Positions 15,376-23,955 of a stretch of DNA of 64,000 bases are shown piece by piece. The first letter of the stretch is position 1; the number at the start of each line of letters is the position of its first letter. The notes beneath the pieces are model-generated. The model was not told the origin of the DNA. It saw only the letters and a list, made by a program, of their open reading frames with translations, and did no database searches. This stretch comes from Haladaptatus paucihalophilus DX253 (GTDB taxonomy: Archaea; Halobacteriota; Halobacteria; Halobacteriales; Haladaptataceae): positions 124,001-188,000 of the forward strand of contig NZ_AQXI01000003.1 of assembly GCF_000376445.1 (NCBI RefSeq), in the 5' to 3' direction. Position numbers and translations under genes: made by a program.

Positions 15376-17973
15376 TCATTCGTCCGCCAGTTCGATGCCC
15401 GTGAACTCGAATCGTGCGCCGCCGCTTTCCGCCTCGCCGAGCGAAACCCGCCAACCGTGGGCTTCGGCGATCTGTCTAACGATGGGTAAACCGAGTCCGG
15501 TGCCCTGCTCCCCGGTGGAGTAGCCAGACTCGAACACAGCCTCACGCGACGATTCGGGAATTCCCGGCCCGTCGTCTTCGACGAAAAACCCGCGGTCGGT
15601 CGCCGCTTCGTTCGTGGTACTAGTCGGTCGGTCGCGTTGCATCCCTCCATCCCCGGCGATACTGTCGAGCGTACCGACGCGAACGGTCACGTCAGATTGG
15701 CCGTGTTCGACCGCGTTTCGGAACAGGTTTTCGAGCAACTGCTGGAGCCGACTCCCGTCGGCGCTGATGGTCGCCGTCCACGACGCGTCCAGGGTGGCGG
15801 TGCCGGTTTCAACGGACCCCCAAGCGTTCGTGGTGACGGCCAATCCCGAGACCGCTCTCGTCTCGCTCACCGTCCGCCCCTGCCGTGCGAGGGTCAACAC
15901 GTCGTCGACGATGTTGACCATCCGGTCGTGGGCGCGCTCAATTCGGGAGAGGTGGTCTTCGTCCGCGGTCGCACGATACATGTCGAGATAGCCTTGTGCG
16001 ACGTTCAGCGGGTTTCGAAGGTCGTGCGAGACGACGCTTGCGAACTCCTCCAACCGCTCGTTCTGCCGTTCCAACTCCCATTGATGCGCCCGCCGCTCGT
16101 CCTCGCGCTCCGCACGGTCGAGGGCGGCGGCGGTGTTCGCGGCGAGCAACTGCGCGTAGTAGATGTCGAACTCGTCCAGTCGTTCCGCGCCGAAGGTGAT
16201 GACGCCGCGCGCGCCGAGCGGAACGAACGCTTCCGATTCGACGCCCTCGATACGAGTCTCCCTGGTGACCGTCTCACCGGTCTCGTAGGTTTCCACCGTC
16301 GCCCGTCGGTCGGAAGCCGAGACCGACTCGCCGTACGCCGTCCGATGTTCCGCCGTCCGAGCGATGAGTCGGGGCGTGGCGTCCTCGCACTGCCAGATGG
16401 CGGTTACCGGGAGGCCGAGTACGTCGCGGGCCACGCGGACCGCGATGTCGCTCACGGCGGCGATGGATTCCGCCTGCATGAGGGTCCGGGTTGCGTTGTG
16501 GAGTTCTTCGAGCGTCGTCTCCCTGTTCTTTCGTTCGGTTACGTCGCGTAGATACACCGACAGGCCGTCGGCGGACGGGTACGCGTTCGCTTCGTACCAC
16601 CTGTCGTACGGCGGGAAGTACGCTTCAAACGTCGTCGGTTCCTGCGTTCGCATGGCATCGCGGTAGCCGTGGTAAAACGCGGAGTCGACCGCCTCGGGGA
16701 ACTCGTCCCAGATGACGTCGCCGATGATCTCCGGCGCGGTTCGGTTGAGCAACTCTTCCGCCCGCTCGTTGACGAACGTGAACCGCCAGTCGTCGTCGAG
16801 CGCGAGGAACGCGTCGGTCATGCGCGCGAGGATGTCCTCGTGCGCTTCCTTCATGCGGACGTGTTCGGTCACGTCCCGCGAGTTCAACACCACTCCCTCC
16901 ACATCGACGGTCGCGATGTGGTTTTCCCCCGCCGTTTCGAGATAGCGCCACGACCCGTCCGCGTGCCGAAAGCGATAGGTGATGGTCGGCGAAACCTCCG
17001 GGTTTTCGAGCGTTCGGGAGAACGTATCGGCGACGTGCGAGCGGTCGGCCGGATGAATGTATTCGAGGGCCGGTTCGCCGACGAGTTCGTCGGGGTCGTA
17101 ACCGAGACGCTCGACGGAGGGACTTTCGTACCGGATTATCCCCCGGTCGTCGACGAGCGTCACGAGGTCGTGAGAGTGCTCGATGAGCGCCTTCAGTCGC
17201 GCCTCTGTCCGTTTGCGGTCGGTCACGTCACGGACAGACCCGATGGTCGCCGTACGCCCCTCGTAGGTGGTTTCGCGGACGGAGAAGTTCCCGTATCGCG
17301 TCTCCCCGTCTTTCGTCGTGAATCGGGCGTCGTAGGTCGAAACGTCGTGCGTCCCGCGCAGTCGATTTTCGGCGATGGTCCGCACGCGCTCGTGGTCGTC
17401 CGAGTGGACGAGCGACCAGACGTTGAGACCCCGTAGTTCGTCCGCGCCGTAGCCGGTCATCTCACAGGCACGCTCGTTGACGAACGTGAAGTGGTCGTCC
17501 TGATAGATGTACACCGCGTCGTGACCTCCCTCGACGACCGTTCGATAGCGCTCCTCGCTCTCTTGGAGCGCGTCTTCGGTATCGGTCGAATCGACGGCGG
17601 TTTCGATTCGCTCCGCCAACACCGCGTACTGTTCGGTCGATGCTTCCTTTTGGAGGTAGTCGGTGACGCCAGCCGAAATGGCGCGACCGGCGACGGTTTC
17701 GCTCCCCGCATCGGTAAAAAGGATAAACGGGAGGGTCGGAAACCCCTCCCGAACCGATTCGAGGAGGGACACCCCGTCCATTCCGGGCAAAACGTACTCC
17801 GAAACGAGACAATGGATATCGTCCGCACGAAGGGTGCAAAGCGCCTCCTCGCCGGAGGTTGCGGTTCGGAGTCGTAGCTGCTTCGACTCCCGTTCGAGGA
17901 ACGTCGCCGCACGGTCGAGCATCTCTGTGTCGTCGTTCACGTACAGAACGACGATAGGAGGCGTCTCACCCAT
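15376..17973 (-). CDS. hybrid sensor histidine kinase: receiver + 3 PAS + GAF + HisKA + HATPase
   Basis: 865 residues, no membrane helices. Order: receiver-like domain (about 7-125), PAS (about 135-255), PAS (about 260-375), PAS (about 385-490), GAF (about 500-640), HisKA with SVVSHDLRNPLNV (phospho-His near 665), HATPase with NLFRNAVEHG and GTGLGLPIVRQI. The receiver has Glu 59 (CLVSEYVLPGMDG) where the phospho-accepting Asp belongs, so it probably cannot be phosphorylated normally. No response regulator gene is adjacent. Likely senses a cytoplasmic redox or small-molecule signal through the PAS domains. Confidence 0.93.
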   Translation of the reverse strand: MGETPPIVVLYVNDDTEMLDRAATFLERESKQLRLRTATSGEEALCTLRADDIHCLVSEYVLPGMDGVSLLESVREGFPTLPFILFTDAGSETVAGRAISAGVTDYLQKEASTEQYAVLAERIETAVDSTDTEDALQESEERYRTVVEGGHDAVYIYQDDHFTFVNERACEMTGYGADELRGLNVWSLVHSDDHERVRTIAENRLRGTHDVSTYDARFTTKDGETRYGNFSVRETTYEGRTATIGSVRDVTDRKRTEARLKALIEHSHDLVTLVDDRGIIRYESPSVERLGYDPDELVGEPALEYIHPADRSHVADTFSRTLENPEVSPTITYRFRHADGSWRYLETAGENHIATVDVEGVVLNSRDVTEHVRMKEAHEDILARMTDAFLALDDDWRFTFVNERAEELLNRTAPEIIGDVIWDEFPEAVDSAFYHGYRDAMRTQEPTTFEAYFPPYDRWYEANAYPSADGLSVYLRDVTERKNRETTLEELHNATRTLMQAESIAAVSDIAVRVARDVLGLPVTAIWQCEDATPRLIARTAEHRTAYGESVSASDRRATVETYETGETVTRETRIEGVESEAFVPLGARGVITFGAERLDEFDIYYAQLLAANTAAALDRAEREDERRAHQWELERQNERLEEFASVVSHDLRNPLNVAQGYLDMYRATADEDHLSRIERAHDRMVNIVDDVLTLARQGRTVSETRAVSGLAVTTNAWGSVETGTATLDASWTATISADGSRLQQLLENLFRNAVEHGQSDVTVRVGTLDSIAGDGGMQRDRPTSTTNEAATDRGFFVEDDGPGIPESSREAVFESGYSTGEQGTGLGLPIVRQIAEAHGWRVSLGEAESGGARFEFTGIELADE

Positions 17974-18102
17974 CTCTCAAGTTCGTTCTATAACTGGCGC
18001 ATGCTGTCATAATTGTTATGTCCGGAAAACGAATTGTTCGGCGTTTTTCAGCGGCGCACACCTTTATCCGCGGGAGTCGCCTCTGTCCGAGCGGGGACAG
18101 TC

Positions 18103-18726
18103 ATGTTCGACGACAGAACTGACGCGGGGCAACAACTCGCGTCGCTCGTCACACGGGAGGGGATAGACGCGGACATCGTACTCGCGATTCCGCGCGGCGG
18201 GCTACCGATTGGACGACCGGTCGCGGACGCACTCGACGTCCCGCTCGACGTGATTGTCGCAAAGAAACTGGGTGCACCCGGGAACCCGGAACTCGCAATC
18301 GGGGCCGTCGGCGCGGACGGAAGCGTCTGGCTGAACGACGACCTCATCGACCGACTCGGCGTCGGCGATGCGTACCTCCAAGGGGAGAAAGAGCGCAAGA
18401 CCGAAGCGGCCCGCGAGAAGGCGGAGACGTACCGCGGCGGCGACCGGGTACCCGATATCGAGGGGAAACGGGTGCTCATCGTGGACGACGGCGTGGCGAC
18501 CGGCGCGACGACCATCGCCTGTTTGAGACAGGTGAAGAGCGAGGGTGCGAACCGCGTTACGCTGGCCGTTCCGGTCGGGTCGCCGAGTTCCATCGAGGAG
18601 TTGCGCGGCGAGGCGGACGAGGTGCTCTGCATCGAAGCGCCGTTCCAGTTCGGAGCGGTCGGGCAGTTCTATCGAGTGTTCGAGCAGGTACCCGACGAGG
18701 TGGCGAGAACGTATCTAGAGGACTAG
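18103..18726 (+). CDS. phosphoribosyltransferase-family protein
   Basis: 207 residues from MFDDRTDAGQQLAS. PRPP-binding loop RVLIVDDGVATGATT (about 123-137), with conserved AIPRGGLPIGRPVADAL and DVIVAKKLGAPGNPELAIGAV. This is the type of PRTase-like protein often annotated as a phosphoribosyl transferase domain protein in dienelactone-hydrolase fusions and stress loci; the base substrate is not deducible. The start is chosen for homology; a TATA-like CTTTATCC lies about 38 nt upstream. Confidence 0.9.
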   Translation: MFDDRTDAGQQLASLVTREGIDADIVLAIPRGGLPIGRPVADALDVPLDVIVAKKLGAPGNPELAIGAVGADGSVWLNDDLIDRLGVGDAYLQGEKERKTEAAREKAETYRGGDRVPDIEGKRVLIVDDGVATGATTIACLRQVKSEGANRVTLAVPVGSPSSIEELRGEADEVLCIEAPFQFGAVGQFYRVFEQVPDEVARTYLED

Positions 18727-18938
18727 GATAGGGAACAGGAGCATCGTTCGAAGACGAAATGAGCCAGACGACGGGACCGAAATGCTGTGGAAGTGTTTCT
18801 CATATTATAAACCGACAGTATTTTGTTGGTTTCGATTCACAACACGGAGATTATCTGAATCTCAAACAGCGATTAACGCGCGGTAGCGGCGTCATTAACG
18901 GCGAATATGGTCCGGTGAAAATCGCACCAGATTGCGAA
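18727..18938. other. gene-free upstream region of tfb
   Basis: No supportable gene. AT-rich in the middle (ATATTATAAACC near 18803) and with two ATTAACG copies (18871-18877 and 18893-18899) about 20 bp apart. Long upstream regions are common before TFB genes and may hold activator sites. Confidence 0.4.
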
Positions 18939-18974
18939 ACATTTAAGTAACTTTCGCCCTAACCAGGAGTTAGG
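18939..18974 (+). promoter_or_regulatory. tfb core promoter with inverted repeat at the start site
   Basis: CGAAAC followed by ATTTAAGTA (about 18936-18949) is a textbook BRE plus TATA box. CCTAAC-CAGGA-GTTAGG (18958-18974), a perfect 6-bp inverted repeat, covers the predicted start site about 25 nt downstream. That is where a repressor would bind. It leaves a leader of roughly 65-70 nt before the ATG at 19035. Confidence 0.65.
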
Positions 18975-19034
18975 AACTAAGCTTCCGGGATTCTTCGGGT
19001 TTTCCCTACTGGGAGCCTCCGCCAACGCATACCC

Positions 19035-20021
19035 ATGACTACAACCAAGATACAACGCTATAGCGAGTCCGGCGTATCGGCCCACGAACGGGAACACGAG
19101 AGCGAGGACGAGCGAGAAGAGGGCGTCTGCCCCGAATGTGGCGGCAACGTCATCAGCGACGAAGGTCGCGGCGAAACCGTCTGCGCCGAGTGCGGTCTCG
19201 TCGTCGAAGAAGATTCCGTCGACCGCGGTCCCGAATGGCGCGCGTTCGACTCGAAGGAGAAAGACCAGAAGAGCCGCGTCGGGGCACCGACGACGAAGAT
19301 GATGCACGACAAGGGGCTGTCGACCAACATCGGCTGGCAGGACAAGGACGCCTACGGCAACACCCTCGGCTCCCGCCAGCGCGAGAAGATGCAGCGCCTC
19401 CGAACGTGGAACGAGCGCTTCCGCACCCGCGACAGCAAGGAGCGCAACCTCAAACAGGCGCTCGGCGAAATCGACCGCATGGCCAGCGCGCTCGGCCTCC
19501 CGAAGAACGTCCGGGAAACCGCGAGCGTCATCTACCGCCGCGCGCTCGACGACGACCTCCTTCCGGGACGGTCCATCGAGGGCGTCGCAACCTCGGCGGT
19601 GTACGCCGCCGCGCGTCAGACCGGCGTGCCGCGCAGTCTGGACGAAGTGGCCGCCGTCAGCCGAATCGACGAGATGGAGTTCAAGCGCACCTACCGCTAC
19701 ATCGTCCGCGAACTCGGCCTCGAAATCCAACCCGCCGACCCCCTGAGCTACGTCTCGCGGTTCGCCTCGGACCTCGACATCAGCGACGAATCCGAGCGCC
19801 GGGCGAAGGACCTGCTCAAGACCGCGAAGGAACAGGGCGTCCACAGCGGCAAATCGCCGGTCGGTCTCGCGGCCGCCGCCGTTTACGCCGGATCCCTGCT
19901 CAGCAACGAGAAGGTGACACAGAGCGAGGTCAGCGACGTCGCCAACGTGAGCGAAGTCACCATCCGCAACCGGTATCAGGAACTGCTCGAAGCGAGCCAA
20001 GACGGCGGCGTCACCGCCTAA
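19035..20021 (+). CDS. tfb: transcription initiation factor IIB (TFB)
   Basis: 328 residues. N-terminal zinc ribbon with Cys 32, 35, 50 and 53 (VCPECGG...CAECG), B-finger region (RGPEWRAFD), and two cyclin repeats (about 120-215 and 220-315); the second has helix-turn-helix LSNEKVTQSEVSDVANVSEVTIRNRYQEL that contacts the BRE. Complete and canonical. TFB joins TBP and recruits RNA polymerase. Haloarchaea have several TFBs; which paralog this is cannot be told here. Confidence 0.97.
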   Translation: MTTTKIQRYSESGVSAHEREHESEDEREEGVCPECGGNVISDEGRGETVCAECGLVVEEDSVDRGPEWRAFDSKEKDQKSRVGAPTTKMMHDKGLSTNIGWQDKDAYGNTLGSRQREKMQRLRTWNERFRTRDSKERNLKQALGEIDRMASALGLPKNVRETASVIYRRALDDDLLPGRSIEGVATSAVYAAARQTGVPRSLDEVAAVSRIDEMEFKRTYRYIVRELGLEIQPADPLSYVSRFASDLDISDESERRAKDLLKTAKEQGVHSGKSPVGLAAAAVYAGSLLSNEKVTQSEVSDVANVSEVTIRNRYQELLEASQDGGVTA

Positions 20022-20167
20022 GCGAACCGGACTCCCTTTCGTTTCCGGCGACCGTCCTGAACTCGACTCACATTCGCAGTATGAACGATTTTTGAACCAT
20101 TCAGGGTTTTTGTGTGACGAAATGGCCGATACACTAATTTTACACGGTTTTTAATTTCCGGGCAACC

Positions 20168-21457
20168 ATGCCCGGCTCTCGCATCGGGTTGAACAGGCGA
20201 GTTGCTACCAGTCTTATATTTCTCATACTGTTCAGTCTCCTCGTCGTTCAGCCCGGATTCCTCAGCCCGAATCCGAGAGACGAACCGCACCCGAAGCGTA
20301 CCAGGGACGTTCGACTCGTTTCGCCGAATCCGAACAGTTCGGCGAAACTGTGGCCGTTCACGAGCCGCCACAAACAATACGACTCGTTGACTCTTCCTAT
20401 CAACGTCGTCGTCGAGGGACCCGCGTCGCGTGTGGTGAGCGAACTCAGACATCGACGGGGCGCACAGTGGAACAACGACTCGAACGAGTGGCAGGGCGTC
20501 GCCAGCGACGAGGAGACGGCTGGCGTCGGCAAAGGCGCTGTCGAGTGGCACAACACGACGGGAGCGGTTCGGTACACGTACGTCCAAGCGCCGGGTCCGC
20601 GCGGCGGATGGATGACGGAGACGGCCCAACTCCACGACGGCGCGTACTTCGGCTCGCGCTATCACCTTCGACTGTACGAAGGCGGGAAGGGGAACGGAAC
20701 GTGGACCGCCATCCAGGCCCACCACGAATACTTCGACTGGTTTCGACTCCGGCACACGGTCGGATCGCTCGAAAAAGCACAGTACCACCTCGACGGACAG
20801 TACTACGGGAAGTGGTACGTCGACGGCGTCTCCCGCCAACGGTACGCGAACGGCGGCATCATCGACTCCAACGGGTGGGTCTCCGTCGTTGACCTGCGAC
20901 CGAAGGCGGAGATGGGACCGGTTCCAGGGGCGTTGATAGCGGTCTTACTCCTCGGCTCGATTAACCTGAGGGACTCCATGGAAGATACGATTCGGGACCT
21001 CGCTTCGCGGCTGACGAGGGAGACGGTGCAACGCGGCATCGCCTTCAGCGTCTCTCTCTTCGGACTGCCGCTGTTCGTGCGCAGCGCGAGCATCGCCGTG
21101 GAGACGACCGTCCCGTCCGTCCCGATAAAGGCAATCGCCGGTGTGGGCTACCTCGTTCTCGGTCTCGGACTTCCGCTGGCGGCGGTTTCCCTTCCGAACG
21201 GACGACAATCGACGGACTGGTTCGCCGTCGCCATCCTCGCCCTCGGTCTCGGGTTCCTCTTCGACTATCGGAGCATCGGCGTCAACGTGCTTCCCATCGC
21301 GGTCGTGTTACACCGACTCGCCGTTCTGGGCGTCGTCGGCGTGCTCGCGGTCGGCGGTTCGTATCAGGAGACGGACGGACGCTGGAACACGTTGGTACAG
21401 GCCGGTATCGTCATGTGGATCGCCGTCCTCGTCTGGCCGCTATTCGACGCCTTCTAA
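20168..21457 (+). CDS. multi-pass membrane protein with large extracellular N-terminal domain
   Basis: 429 residues. One N-terminal helix (about 11-31), an extracellular region to about 245 rich in aromatic, Gly and charged residues (HHEYFDWFRLRHTVG, QYYGKWYVDG), then about six helices (about 255-425). Not a family I can name. A TATA-like TTTTTAAT about 20-25 nt before the ATG gives a leaderless start. Its stop overlaps the convergent lipoprotein gene by four bases. Possible sensor or secreted-enzyme anchor; function unknown. Confidence 0.8.
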   Translation: MPGSRIGLNRRVATSLIFLILFSLLVVQPGFLSPNPRDEPHPKRTRDVRLVSPNPNSSAKLWPFTSRHKQYDSLTLPINVVVEGPASRVVSELRHRRGAQWNNDSNEWQGVASDEETAGVGKGAVEWHNTTGAVRYTYVQAPGPRGGWMTETAQLHDGAYFGSRYHLRLYEGGKGNGTWTAIQAHHEYFDWFRLRHTVGSLEKAQYHLDGQYYGKWYVDGVSRQRYANGGIIDSNGWVSVVDLRPKAEMGPVPGALIAVLLLGSINLRDSMEDTIRDLASRLTRETVQRGIAFSVSLFGLPLFVRSASIAVETTVPSVPIKAIAGVGYLVLGLGLPLAAVSLPNGRQSTDWFAVAILALGLGFLFDYRSIGVNVLPIAVVLHRLAVLGVVGVLAVGGSYQETDGRWNTLVQAGIVMWIAVLVWPLFDAF

Positions 21458-22509
21458 ACCGAGAACTGCATTTTCGGCATCTTCAGGAACGCGGTTTCGT
21501 ACCCTTCGTGACGTGAAACGATGGGCGGCGAGTCCACCCGAACCGTGAGTTCGTCTCCCGTCCGAACGCTCGGGACGTTCGCCCCGTAGTGCAGTCCGAC
21601 GTCCGGGTCGAGGGTGGCGTTCAGCGCGTCGTCGAACACCGCCTCTCCGTCCCGCTTCAGCGTCGCCGACAGGGACATGTTCGGAATCGGATAGCGGCGA
21701 TACGGCGTTCGCGGCGAGACGAGCAGATACGTGTCCTCGGCGAAGTCGGAGTTTTCGACCGCCGTAACCGGGAACTTCGCGTCGCCGCTCGATTCTTCGC
21801 CGACGAGTCGGCCCGGAAGGTCCGATTTTTGAGGAACGTGGCTCATCGGCATGTTCATCTCCATCGGCTGAATCGCGTCTTTCTGGCCCTTCCTGCCGTC
21901 GAGCTTTTCGTACGAGATTTGCTCCACCGTGTCCGTATCGAACTCGAACTCCGTGGTGAGCGTCGCGCCGTCGCCGAACTGACCCGCGAGCGCACCCGTC
22001 CGGCGGACGTCCAACCCGGAAACGCGTATCTTTGCGGTGTATTTCCCCTCTCCGTTCAGCCCGATATTGTCCCCGAAGTGAAAACCCATGTTCTGTGAGA
22101 GCATGGGCCATAGCGATCTCCTGTCGCTCCAGTCGCCGTTCGACAGTTCGGCCTGGACGTTTCCGGTTGGGAGCACCGTCTTCGTCTTCGAATCCCAGAC
22201 GGACGCCATCAGGTGCAGGTCGTCTGCGTCCTTGATGGTAACCTTCTTCTCCTGTTTCGCCGTCCCGCCGCCCATCAACCAGAAGCGGTGCGGGTAGGAG
22301 TAAAACAGCGCGAGGCGGTATCGACCCTGTTTCGCCATCCCCGCCATCTCCATGCCCTCCTTGTGCGTCGGGATGTACACCGCGTCCGGCCGATTTTTGA
22401 CGAGCGGTGGCGCTCGTGCCATCGTCCGTGTCTCGAACAGCCCAGAACAGCCTGCCAGCGAGGAGACGCCGAGGACGCCGGCGGTCCGCAAAACGCTACG
22501 GCGATTCAT
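21454..22509 (-). CDS. lipoprotein of the iron-uptake type (Tp34/P19-like, DUF7350-like)
   Basis: 351 residues. Signal peptide with lipobox LAGC (Cys about 21). Mature region carries metal-type Met/His patches (HKEGMEMAGMAKQG, MEMNMPMSHVPQ, HRFWLMGGG), as in bacterial P19/Tp34 iron or copper proteins. A similar lipoprotein often neighbours DyP-type peroxidases in haloarchaea. Start at 22509 lies 24 nt from the shared 33-bp element. It probably supplies iron on the outer face of the membrane, working with the Tat peroxidase. Iron specificity is inferred. Confidence 0.82.
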   Translation of the reverse strand: MNRRSVLRTAGVLGVSSLAGCSGLFETRTMARAPPLVKNRPDAVYIPTHKEGMEMAGMAKQGRYRLALFYSYPHRFWLMGGGTAKQEKKVTIKDADDLHLMASVWDSKTKTVLPTGNVQAELSNGDWSDRRSLWPMLSQNMGFHFGDNIGLNGEGKYTAKIRVSGLDVRRTGALAGQFGDGATLTTEFEFDTDTVEQISYEKLDGRKGQKDAIQPMEMNMPMSHVPQKSDLPGRLVGEESSGDAKFPVTAVENSDFAEDTYLLVSPRTPYRRYPIPNMSLSATLKRDGEAVFDDALNATLDPDVGLHYGANVPSVRTGDELTVRVDSPPIVSRHEGYETAFLKMPKMQFSV

Positions 22510-22533
22510 TGGTTCGGAATTACCACTCCCCGC

Positions 22534-22566
22534 GAAAAGGGATTCTGGTACACCCGTCGAAAAGGG
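22534..22566 (-). repeat. 33-bp promoter element, copy 1 (before iron lipoprotein)
   Basis: GAAAAGGG, one base, then TTCTGGTACACC and CGTCGAAAAGGG (plus-strand reading). Identical to 23886-23918 except for one base, and its near end is exactly 24 nt from the ATG at 22509. The two GAAAAGGG halves are direct repeats; the inner one sits where a TATA box would be for a leaderless mRNA. Candidate metal-regulator operator. Confidence 0.8.
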
Positions 22567-22595
22567 GAGAACGCCACCCGAGTCGCCCGATGCGG

Positions 22596-23861
22596 TTATG
22601 TCGGGTTCGGCGTCGGAAGCGAGCGAAGCGAGCGCGGCGGGACGAGGAAGTTTCCGCGTCGAGTCACGGTCATGTACTGGAGGATGCCGTTGTTCAGCCG
22701 TTGACCCACGGAGGAGTTTCCGGCGAGGTCGTCGCCGTTCATGGCGGTGCGCGTCGATTCGAAGTCCTCGATGGTGCGCTGGAAGGCGACGAAGTGGAGA
22801 CCCGCCTTGCCGCCGTCCGTCGAGTCGAAGTCCCGTCGGAGGATGACCGGTGAGTCGTCCTTTCGAGCTCCGGCGGCCTTCTGGGAGTGGCCGACCATGC
22901 CGCGCTCTCGGGCGTGGTCCTCCACGTGGTCGATACACTCGTCCGTCATCTCGCTCGAATCGCCGAGATTGTTCCCGACGCCTTCGACTTTCCCCTCCTC
23001 GGCGTGCACCGGACAGAACATCTTGCCGACGCGCTGGTCGCGGCTGTCCTGTTCGTACCACTGGTCGAGGTGCAGTTCGATGTTGGAGATGTGTTGGGTG
23101 GTCCCGCCCGCGAACGGTCCGTCCTGAATCGTGATTCGGTCCTCGCTCGCCTGATTCTTCTTGAAGCCGGACTTGAACCCCATGTAGAGCGGCGCGTCTT
23201 CCGGGACGGGGTTCGAGTCGGGAATCCCGTTCACGTCCTGATGGTCAGCGGGCAGGCCGTCCCCGACGAATCCCGTCCGTCGGTCCGCCTTCTCGAACAC
23301 GTCCGTGACGCCGCTCACGTCCACGCCGTTCAGTTCGTCGCGGTTTCCGAGGAGCGCCTCCTCGGCCGCGAGGACGAGCTGTGGATGGTCGCTTTCGAGT
23401 TGCACCACGGCGTCCTGTTCGTCCAGTTTCGGGTCCTCGAACGACGCGAGCGCCTTGGGTTTCGGGAGCACGTCCGTCGCGCCGAACCGTTCGAAGTACG
23501 ACGGCGAGTAGCCGATGGAGAACAACAACCCGTCGTGGCCGCGCTTGTAGGCGCGTTCGAGGCTCCGAAGCGACCGTTCGACCGTCTCACGCTCGGCGTC
23601 GGTCGGCGTGCCGTCGCCACGGTAGTTCAGGAAGAGCAGGATTTTGTGACGGGCGGCCACGTTGTTGCCGTGGTCGTCCGTGGCGAGAAACCGATTCCAC
23701 GCGTGCTGTCGCTCCGGGAGCGTCGAGAGGTCGGACGGTCCCTTCGGTACGTCCGGCATTCCGCCCCGGTCGAGACAGGCCGACAGCGCCGCCGACCCGC
23801 CGATGGCGACGGCCGCTTTCATGAACTCGCGCCGGGGGATTCCTCGCGTCGATTCGCTCAT
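22596..23861 (-). CDS. Tat-exported DyP-type peroxidase-like protein (DUF7405-like, EfeB-like)
   Basis: 421 residues. The twin-arginine signal (IPRREFMKAAVAIGGSAALSAC) ends in a lipobox-like SAC, so a Tat lipoprotein. Core motif GFVGDGLPADH resembles the GxxDG loop of DyP peroxidases in altered form. Paired with the metal lipoprotein at 21454-22509, it mirrors EfeO/EfeB iron systems. Peroxidases of this group use heme, with the proximal His not assignable with confidence here (HSQKAAGARKDD near 335 is a candidate). The start ATG lies 24 nt from the second 33-bp element. Confidence 0.85.
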   Translation of the reverse strand: MSESTRGIPRREFMKAAVAIGGSAALSACLDRGGMPDVPKGPSDLSTLPERQHAWNRFLATDDHGNNVAARHKILLFLNYRGDGTPTDAERETVERSLRSLERAYKRGHDGLLFSIGYSPSYFERFGATDVLPKPKALASFEDPKLDEQDAVVQLESDHPQLVLAAEEALLGNRDELNGVDVSGVTDVFEKADRRTGFVGDGLPADHQDVNGIPDSNPVPEDAPLYMGFKSGFKKNQASEDRITIQDGPFAGGTTQHISNIELHLDQWYEQDSRDQRVGKMFCPVHAEEGKVEGVGNNLGDSSEMTDECIDHVEDHARERGMVGHSQKAAGARKDDSPVILRRDFDSTDGGKAGLHFVAFQRTIEDFESTRTAMNGDDLAGNSSVGQRLNNGILQYMTVTRRGNFLVPPRSLRSLPTPNPT

Positions 23862-23885
23862 CGTTCGACACTAGCGAGTCGGCGA

Positions 23886-23918
23886 GAAAAGGGGTTCTGG
23901 TACACCCGTCGAAAAGGG
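23886..23918 (-). repeat. 33-bp promoter element, copy 2 (before DyP-like peroxidase)
   Basis: Same sequence as 22534-22566 with one mismatch and the same 24-nt distance to its start codon. The sequences on both sides do not match, so selection rather than recent duplication of the whole region explains it. Confidence 0.8.
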
Positions 23919-23955
23919 TCGAGAAAACGCGATACCGGGCAGACGTCGGCGCGAG

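Noticed and set aside
18759-18950. 63-codon frame in the tfb upstream region
   Set aside because: It has no family resemblance, overlaps the tfb promoter, and has AT-rich composition.
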